Origin: Plantago ovata
Taxonomy: Eukaryota > Streptophyta > Magnoliopsida > Lamiales > Plantaginaceae
DNA length: 64,000 bases
Assembly: GCA_028274465.1 (NCBI GenBank)
Contig: CM051458.1
Location: 20,041,566 to 20,105,565 of the forward strand
Reading direction: 5' to 3'
The translations under genes were made by a program, and so were the position numbers. Each line of letters opens with the position of its first letter. Position 1 is the first letter of the stretch. The notes beneath the pieces are model-generated. The model worked only from the letters and a program-made list of their open reading frames with translations, was not told where the DNA came from and did no database searches. This document shows, in pieces, positions 57,122 through 64,000 of this stretch.

Positions 57122-60100
57122 TCAATTGAGTTTGTGGCTCATTACTGGAGTTTCGCCAGTAGTTATTTTTAATTGAGTAGTTGCTGAAGGCAACGTTTGA
57201 GACTCAATAACTGGAGTTTCGCCAGTAGTAAGTGGAAGGGATGGAACTTCCTTTGATTTTGGTCTTGAAGATTCACCAATTTCTAGATCCTGCGTATGCC
57301 TTGCATGGATCACGAGACTGTTTTGTAGAGCTCGTTGGTAATCTTCATCTTCTTCATCCTCATCTTCAAGGTTTTCTTCAGTAACCTTGGCATCAGAAAC
57401 TGGACTTTTGCCATTTTTCAAGGCAGCCCTTTTTCTGGCGTATTCTTCTTCAGTATCAGCACCTTGCACAGGTGCTTGATTTTCAGCATCAGCAGGAGGA
57501 GGTTGAGATTCTTGCTGAGATTGTTGTTGTTCAGCTTGCTGATTGTCAGATGGAGTATTTTCAGCAACTGTTAACTTCAATCCACCAGCACCAGGACTTG
57601 GACCTTGATTGTCATCATCGTCATCTTTCTTGTCCTTTGAATCTTTCCCTTCATCATCACTGGGATCAGTAGGAATGTTCTCATCTTCCTCTTCTTCTTC
57701 ATCATCTGTTAGAATGACTAGCTCCACGTGCTTATACAAAGCAACACTTGTCACTTCCTCTTCCTCAGTTAATTTGTGGGGATCAGCCACCACAGGAACA
57801 AAAAGACCTTTGAGCATCACAGCTTGTTCAGCTGGAGAGGCACTCTTAAATTTGGCCTTCATATTCTCTCTGATTTGAGCAATCAGATTGGAGCTCATTT
57901 GCTGAGAATATGTCATTTCTTCAGGAAGGATGGAGTGGACAAATGTTTCGAGCTTTAACAGAGAAGTTCTCTTTTTCTCGTTTGAGAGATGAAGGTGAAG
58001 ATCCGAGAAATCCATTCTCCTTTACCTTTGCCAGTTGCTGACAGACTTAGCAACTCTTGACAAAGTTGTCCTTTTGAAGTTCAAGTAAAGTTCTTCAGAA
58101 CTAACTTGCTGATCTTCAGTGATGAGCAGCACTTCAGTGGTCTCCTTTTGAGCCTGAAAAAGAATTTTATTTAGATCAGGATTGGTTTGGAGAATTGTTT
58201 TAGAGTTTAAATCTGAAACATGATTTACCTGCTGAGAGTCAGCAAGCTCATGTAGTACAATTTCCATTCCATGAGGAGCTGGAGTAGCATCCTCCATTTG
58301 TTCATCCTGAAATAAATTAAAATTAGACACAAGTACTAAGCTGTCAAACTTAGTTTTTATACCAAAATTATTAACTACCTGCTGAGCAGGGAGTGATGGT
58401 TCTGGTGCAGAGGCTTTAGCAACCATCTGACTTGCATCTTGAGAAGTCTGTAGTGAAAGAATAATTTTAGCAAAAGAACAATTTTCAGAATTTGAAGTTT
58501 TACTGATGGTTGAATTAACTACCTGCTGAGGAAGGACAGGTTGTGGCTCAGTCCTTTCAGCATTAACAGTTTCTTCAGCTTCTTGGACTGTTTCTTCAGC
58601 AGACTTCTGGCTTTGCTCTAACTGAGAAAGCTGTGCGGTTTCAGCAATCTCCCTTGTCTCTGAAATGACAAGTTGAGCAGAAGCATCTTGACCTTTAAGC
58701 TCACTGCTTGTCATGAAGAGATCAATTGACTTGTTGGATGATTCTTCAATCTCCAACTCCATTTGTTTGCTTAAATCTTCCAGAACAAGCTGGACTTTGT
58801 CAATTGATGTCTTGGGTGAACTTGGGCCAGTATTCTCAGCATCACGAGATGCGTCGTTGAATAATGCTTCTTGAGTTTCAGCAACTTCAGGAACTGGAAC
58901 CATTGCTATTTCAGCAACTGGTTCTTCAGCAAGCTGGGTTTCAGCAACTTGATGAGTTGCTTGTTCAGCAACCATCTTTTCAGCAGCATCAGCAAGTGCC
59001 GCTCTTTGCAGATCATCAGCAATGTCACTTGCTGGTTCCATAGTTGGATCATTTGGAATATCTACAATGTAGATATCTGAGACTTGGGCAGGAATTTCAT
59101 TTCCACTGCCTTGTGGTCTATTCTCAGTAGAGTTATCAACATTAAGTTGATTGTTGAAGGCTTCCGCAAACACTTCAACATTGCTGACATATACTTCAGT
59201 AATTACTTCAGCAACATCTACTGGCAAATGCGTTTCAGCATTTGTCTGGGAACTGACTGAGGAGTCCTGGACATTAGGGACTGACTGGGAAGCCAGTGTC
59301 TTCTTTCTTTTGTTGTTTGTCCGTTTCCTCTTAGGTACGGGATTTGCTGATGACGCTGCAGTCTGACTGTCATCATCAGCTTTCCTCTTTTTCTTTTTAG
59401 ATTTCTCCAGTTTCCCAGAGTCATCTATTGTTGCCTTTTCAGCAACAGGTGTTGTACACGTACCTTGTTGATTTTCTACAGCAGTTTCATTTGTGTTACC
59501 ACCACCAACAGCAGTTTGATCTCTAAGTTGCTGAGTGGTAACATCTGCAGCTGTTGTATACCTTTCTTGCTGGCTTGTGCTGACAACATTTGCAGTTGTT
59601 GTCTTCTAAGTTTTCTTTCCAGCAATCTTAGGTACATTCTGCTTGTAGAAAGATCTTCCCACATTGCACACAGATTTCTTGATTGGCAATGTGTTTCTGA
59701 GCTGAATCCTGAAATGTTCAAGGATATAGCATATCTTGATTCCATACATAACTGGAAAGGAAGGTGAGACCTTGTTGTCTTCTACCTTTACCTTGAACTT
59801 AGTGACACAATCAACAAGCCTGTTGAAAATGTACTTAGCCCAGTTAAGTTCCGATTTATTTTCATAGATATGCATCAGCAATGGCCATCTTCTCAGGCCT
59901 ACTTGGTCAATTCCTCCAACTTGGGAGTCAAGAACTTTTATCAGTAGCAGAGCTACTAGACCAAGTGAATGGCAGAGATGCTTTCTCTTAACGTGCTTTG
60001 TCCAAGTCACGGGAGCTATCTCGCCTTTCTTCATTTTTGCATTTCTGACGTCACTGTAGAAAGCTTCTATTTCTTCGTCAGTAGCAGTGACGTCATCTTC

Positions 60101-60596
60101 AGTTCCAGTGGTTGAAATCTGAAAGATTTCCGCTAAATCAGTCCATTTCAGGACGATTTGCGATTTGCGTGTTCTGAACATAAGTAAGGATCACTTTTTC
60201 TGTGACTCCATTACTGTCTGTGAGGGATTGGATTTCTGCATTGTTGTAGAATTCCATTGTATCAATCATGCTCACTTGCTTAGTGCGAGCAGAGATAAAG
60301 TTCATGAGGCCTTGTTGGTTGATGAACTCAAGCGCCTCTTCATTTTGGTCATCAAGTTCTTGTTCATAAAAGTATCTAATGTACTTTTATTTTGCAAACC
60401 CTCCCCATTGCATCAACATCTCACACTTTGCAGTGTCAAGATATGACGGAGGCATAGGTTTTACAGTGATTCGGTCGTTTTTCAACACAACTTTCGTTGT
60501 GTCTGGGGCCAGAGTAGTCACCGGAGCAGTGCGTGTTTCAGCACTATCAACCTTTAACGATTTTGAGGACTTAGATAACTGTCTCTTGGGAGCCAT
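57122..60596 (-). CDS. envelope-like region of the SIRE element
   Basis: The region starts with MAPKRQLSKSSKSLKVDSAE at 60596 and continues with a globular part (KHLCHSLGLVALLLIKVLDS, LNWAKYIFNRLVDCVTKFKV). Long low-complexity parts rich in Q, E, A and S follow, then a last part with TDDEEEEEDEN and the repeated phrase TTGETPV. No clear signal peptide or transmembrane anchor was seen, so 'envelope-like' rests on position after pol in a SIRE element. It contains three in-frame intron-like intervals at 58154-58522. Several breaks; fossil. Confidence 0.65.
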
Positions 60597-60730
60597 TTCT
60601 TATATAGAGCAAGAAAGAGTGTACGAAAAGAGATAGTTTGCTTTTTGACCGGAGGTACAGTAGATTCAGGCTAGAATTTGCAGAGAAAGGAAATGTGAGT
60701 TAAAAAAATTTGTCATTTCTCTAACTCCTT

Positions 60731-60738
60731 CTTATATA
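60731..60738 (-). promoter_or_regulatory. TATA-like box upstream of the envelope-like frame
   Basis: TATATAAG on the - strand, about 135 bp before the ATG at 60596, at a plausible promoter distance. Whether a separate transcript was made from it is unknown. Confidence 0.35.
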
Positions 60739-60749
60739 GTGTCTCTGGT

Positions 60750-61479
60750 GTGTGAGAAACTCAATCGATTTGAGCTCTCAGCAAGGGTAAAACAGAGAAA
60801 CACTGGAGTCAGTGGAGCCTTTGCATTGAATGCGTAGTGGCCCACTAACTAAAACCGTCAGAGCACTCTCTCTCTTTGTTTTGTTAGCCGTTAGATTAGT
60901 AACTCCTTTTAATCAATGGCCACAATTGAATTTCATGTCATGATTATTGCGAGTTTATCTGTGCCGGCTTAACGTCACAAATTGATTTTACCGAGTAATA
61001 AGGGATAGATTGCTTGCTGAAATAGACAAGAATCTTTTCAGCGAGTTTGAATTAACAATCTAGATACTTGCTGAAAGTTCCCCCTTACTTAGATATCTCA
61101 TATTTTCTTTAAGTTTAAAAGATATCTCTGATTTCCCGTATCAGTAAATTCTTTTGTACTTGAGACATCCTTTGGTAAAATCTGAGAGATGAGCTTTTGC
61201 TCTTTTTCTGAGTTCCCGTCTCAGAGAATTCCTTTGATATTTGAATACCTGTTTCAGTATATTTTGATTGTCTGAGTACCCGTCTCAGCAATCCTTAAGT
61301 TCTTTCTCTTATTGAGTGCATGTCTCAGCAAGTGGTCAAGTTTCCTAACAAATACCCGTTTTGAAGGAATTACTTGCTGAATGCCTGTTTCAGCAATCAT
61401 GTAGTGACTTATCATTTCTTAGAAGAAATCAGTGACCTGGTCTTTTAGACAGGAATACTTTGGCTTGCTGAATACCTGT
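60750..61479 (-). other. spacer between pol and the envelope-like region
   Basis: AT-rich, with recurring CTGAATACCTGTTTCAGCA and TGTCTCAGCAA words, probably a loose internal repeat. No gene supported. Confidence 0.55.
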
Positions 61480-61663
61480 TTCAGCATTTTGCCAAGTGTA
61501 TCCTTTACTGAGGTAGTTCAATCAATCCAAGGTTATACCTTAGCATTGCGAACATATTATCCGGTAGGGGCTTCAGCATTTTGCCAAGTGTATCCTTTAC
61601 TGAGGTAGTTCAATCAATCCAAGGTTATACCTTAGCATTGCGAACATATTATCCGGTAGGGGC
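61480..61663. repeat. perfect 92-bp tandem duplication at the RNase H end
   Basis: The sequence from TTCAGCATTTTGCC to GTAGGGGC occurs twice in a row (61480-61571 and 61572-61663) without visible difference. It covers the C-terminal RNase H motif (KPLPDNMFAMLRYNLG on the - strand). Either a very recent duplication or an assembly artefact. Confidence 0.9.
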
Positions 61664-62330
61664 TTGGTAAAGATGTCAGCAAGCTGATCTTCAGTGCCTA
61701 CTTTCACAACCTCAATATCACCTTTTTCCACATGATCTCTAATAAAATGATGTCAAATATCAATGTGCTTGGTCCTAGAGTGAAACTTAGGATTTTGCGT
61801 AATTGCAATAGCACTTGTATTATCACAAGAAATTGGTGTTTTCTTTGCAGAAATACCATAATCTCTTAATTGTTGCTGAATCCATAGGATTTGAGCTGTG
61901 CAACAACCAGCTGCAATGTATTCAGATTCAGTAGATGAATTGGCGACACAAGTTTACTTCTTGCTGAACCATGATATTAATCTAGTACCCAAAAACTGAC
62001 AAGTTCCAGAGGTACTTTTTCTATCAAGAGTTGATCCACCATGATCAGCATCAGAATAGCCAACCAATTCAAGTCCAGAATCTTTAGGATACCATAATCC
62101 TACATTGACTGTACCTTTAACATATTTCAGTATCTTAATTGCCTTTTGTAGTGTGATTCTCTTGGATCAGATTGGAATCTTGCACACACACAAACAGCAT
62201 ACTGAATGTCAGGTCTACTTGCTGTTAGATACAACAAGGAACCAATGAGCTTCCTATACTTGTGTTCTTCAACACTTTTGTCCTCTTTAGTATAGCCCAA
62301 TTTGGTACCAACACTCATAGGGATCTTTTC
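61664..62330 (-). CDS. RNase H region of the SIRE element
   Basis: YRKLIGSLLYLTASRPDIQY and AVCVCARFQSDPRESH belong to the RT-RNase H connection of copia. Further fragments with SSTESEYIAAGCC-like and GTSGTCQFLGTRL-like residues follow. Broken; fossil. Confidence 0.78.
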
Positions 62331-62439
62331 AGGTTTTTCATCCTCTTGATCCTAAACTTTATGAGCATTTCTTTCGCATACTTTGCTTGATTTATGATAT
62401 TCCATCTTTGAGTTGCTTGACTTGCAATCCTAGGAAATA

Positions 62440-63213
62440 ATTCAATTTTCCCATCATACTCATTTCAAACTTATTTGTCATGAGTTTGGCAAAATCATCA
62501 CAAAGTTGTTGTCCTTAGATCCAAAAATTATGTCATCCACATAAATTTGAACTAAGATTATTTTACCATCATGGTTCATGGTAAATAATGTTTTGTCAAC
62601 TTCACCTTTGTTGAAACCATTTTCCAGCAAGAACATAGCCAAGGTATCATACCATGCTCTTGGTGCTTGCTTTAGACCATATACAACTTCTGAAGCTTAT
62701 ATACCATCTTGGTTTCTGAGGGAAGTTCAAAGCCAGGGGGTTGTTCTAGGTAGACTTCTTCAGCAAGTTCACCATTTAAGAATGCACTTTTAACATCCAT
62801 TTGGTAAACAATGAAGTCATTGTGAGCAGCAAAGGCCAAGAAAAGCCTAATTGCATCCAATCTTGCAACTGGAGCGTAAGACTCATCATAGTCCAATCCT
62901 TCAGTCTGACAGTAACCTTGAGCAACTAAGCGTGCTTTGTTTCTTGTTACTTCACCAGACTCGCTCAGCTTGTTTCTGAACACCCACTTTGTACCAATAG
63001 CTTTCTTATTTTCAGCAAGTGGCACAAGTTTCCAGACTTTGTTCTTTCAAATTGATCCAATTCTTCTTGCATTGCCTTTATCCATTCAGAATGCTTCAAA
63101 GCTTCTTCTATGGTTTTAGGTTCAATTTCTGAAACAAAGCAAGAGAAAAAAGATTCTACTTCTACGACAGTTGCTTCTTCAGCAAGTCCTTGAGTAGCTT
63201 TGGATCTAGTCAC
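62440..63213 (-). CDS. reverse transcriptase region of the SIRE element
   Basis: [60 protein letters not shown] and [20 protein letters not shown] mark the copia RT with its first catalytic aspartate. The paired-aspartate block (VDDIIFGSK-like) lies near 62520-62560. Broken; fossil. Confidence 0.82.
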
Positions 63214-63558
63214 TTGGCTTTATTAATATCGCCAATCATATCCGTAGAGGGATGATCTCTAATCCATTTATTAACAGGTTTCCTGTTTGTTGGATCAGGA
63301 TATGTTTGCTCATCAGCATGTGACTCTTCAGTATGTACTTGTTCAGTACTACTGGGAATTTGTGTCTCTGCTGAGATTTGTTCGTCAGCAACTGCTTGTT
63401 CAGCATTGCTGGGATTGAGGTATTTCATCAGCAGGCACTGGAGATTGCGTAATTTCAGCAACTTCCGGAGCAACCGCATCTTTTGCTGGAAATTCTTTGT
63501 CGTGAACTATTTTATCTTGTCATGACTGGGGGAGGAGAGTCATTGTCAGAATCATCAT
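63214..63558 (-). CDS. integrase-RT linker of the SIRE element
   Basis: A low-complexity part rich in S, E, Q and T with repeated SAE/QI words, ending in NKWIRDHPSTDMIGDI, which is the conserved entry to SIRE RT. No catalytic function of its own. Confidence 0.65.
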
Positions 63559-63747
63559 TTAGTTCAATTGACTTGATTTGCCTAGCATCAGATTCAGTTC
63601 TTGCTCATGTATGATTAGCTTTTTCATACATTCTGATATTTCTTCTTCAGCAGGCACACCTTGTGACTTTTCGTAGAATACAACATGCACAGATTCTTCA
63701 ATCTTTTGTGCCTTTTTGTTGTAAACTCTATAAGCTTTACTATGCAA
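63559..63747 (-). CDS. integrase C-terminal region of the SIRE element
   Basis: KAYRVYNKKAQKIEESVHVV followed by FYEKSQGVPAEEE is the SIRE-type integrase tail. The rest of integrase lies in and beyond the gap. Confidence 0.75.
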   Translation of the reverse strand: MHSKAYRVYNKKAQKIEESVHVVFYEKSQGVPAEEEISECMKKLIIHEQELNLMLGKSSQLN

Positions 63748-63847
63748 GGAGTAGCCAAGAGAAAATCGCTTCGTCTGCCTTTGGTTGAAATGTTCTTAGG
63801 TATTCTCTACCATTGTTAAGAACGAAAACACTTGCAACCAAATACTC

Positions 63848-63947
63848 NNNNNNNNNNNNNNNNNNNNNNNNNNNNNNNNNNNNNNNNNNNNNNNNNNNNN
63901 NNNNNNNNNNNNNNNNNNNNNNNNNNNNNNNNNNNNNNNNNNNNNNN
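63848..63947. other. assembly gap, 100 N
   Basis: The sequence after it (63948-64000) repeats 63654-63707 with small indels. Confidence 0.98.
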
Positions 63948-64000
63948 AGCACACCTGTGACTTTTCGTAGATACCAACATGCACAGATTCTTCATCTTTT

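Larger units (their letters stand above)
54898..64000 (-). mobile_element. SIRE/Maximus-type Ty1/copia element with envelope-like frame, 5' end outside window
   Basis: Order on the - strand: integrase end, RT, RNase H, a long envelope-like region, polypurine tract (56800-56813) and 3' LTR (54898-56799). This copia-pol followed by an extra env-like gene is the SIRE plan. The same LTR family occurs at 1-1027 in the opposite orientation. The element is broken at many places and its gap at 63848-63947 hides part of the integrase region. It sits next to the Tat antisense promoter region; its target duplication cannot be seen. Confidence 0.85.

Overview
This window is intergenic DNA from a repeat-rich flowering-plant nuclear genome, probably a dicot. 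The evidence is plant Ty1/copia elements (with a tRNA-iMet primer site), SIRE-type copia, Athila, Tat/Ogre-like and Tekay/Del-like Ty3/gypsy elements, a CACTA element carrying a tRNA-Pro relic, and TATA-box LTR promoters. I cannot name the species. No intact host gene is visible; the only host-gene candidate is one possible terminal exon near 2.75-2.87 kb. Two 100-N assembly gaps are present (42910-43009 and 63848-63947).

Layout. 1-1027 is a SIRE-type LTR cut by the window edge. 1028-4249 is low-information sequence with a copia-like LTR end, the exon candidate, a duplicated intron-like segment and a 137-bp MITE. 4250-6594 and 8523-9881 are two different degenerate satellite-like arrays, separated by a CACTA element (6595-8522) that contains tRNA-Pro-like relics. 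From 9882 to 54897 the sequence is best read as one Tat-lineage gypsy element on the + strand that has been opened by successive insertions: an Athila-derived element without pol (12370-18456, TSD GATAT) in its reverse transcriptase; an Athila-type gag-protease element on the - strand (22103-31085) in its 3' region; and one or two near-identical copia elements (32969-52556, outer TSD ACCTG) in an antisense reading frame. The Athila-type element is split by a 3.6-kb Tekay/Del-type solo LTR (23885-27482, TSD GTGGT), which is itself split by a 933-bp MULE-like foldback element (24684-25616, 9-bp TSD). From 54898 to the right edge lies a SIRE-type copia element on the - strand with an envelope-like reading frame.

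All retroelements here are fossils with several to many breaks, so the genes do not form a working pathway. The more interesting content is structural. (1) The copia leader carries four tandem 44-46-bp units, each a stem-loop with the same seven-base loop AGGCGGC and stems that differ by compensating changes. (2) Short GC-rich palindromes with a GCG-N3-CGC core occur in three unrelated retroelement families, in LTRs, leader and coding DNA, and differ in number between the two LTRs of one element. (3) The Athila-derived elements repeat a module of hairpin plus GGTTTGGGGA tract, including at the true polypurine tract. (4) The two copia copies look like one locus represented twice around an assembly gap, and the second gap also has overlapping sequence on both sides.
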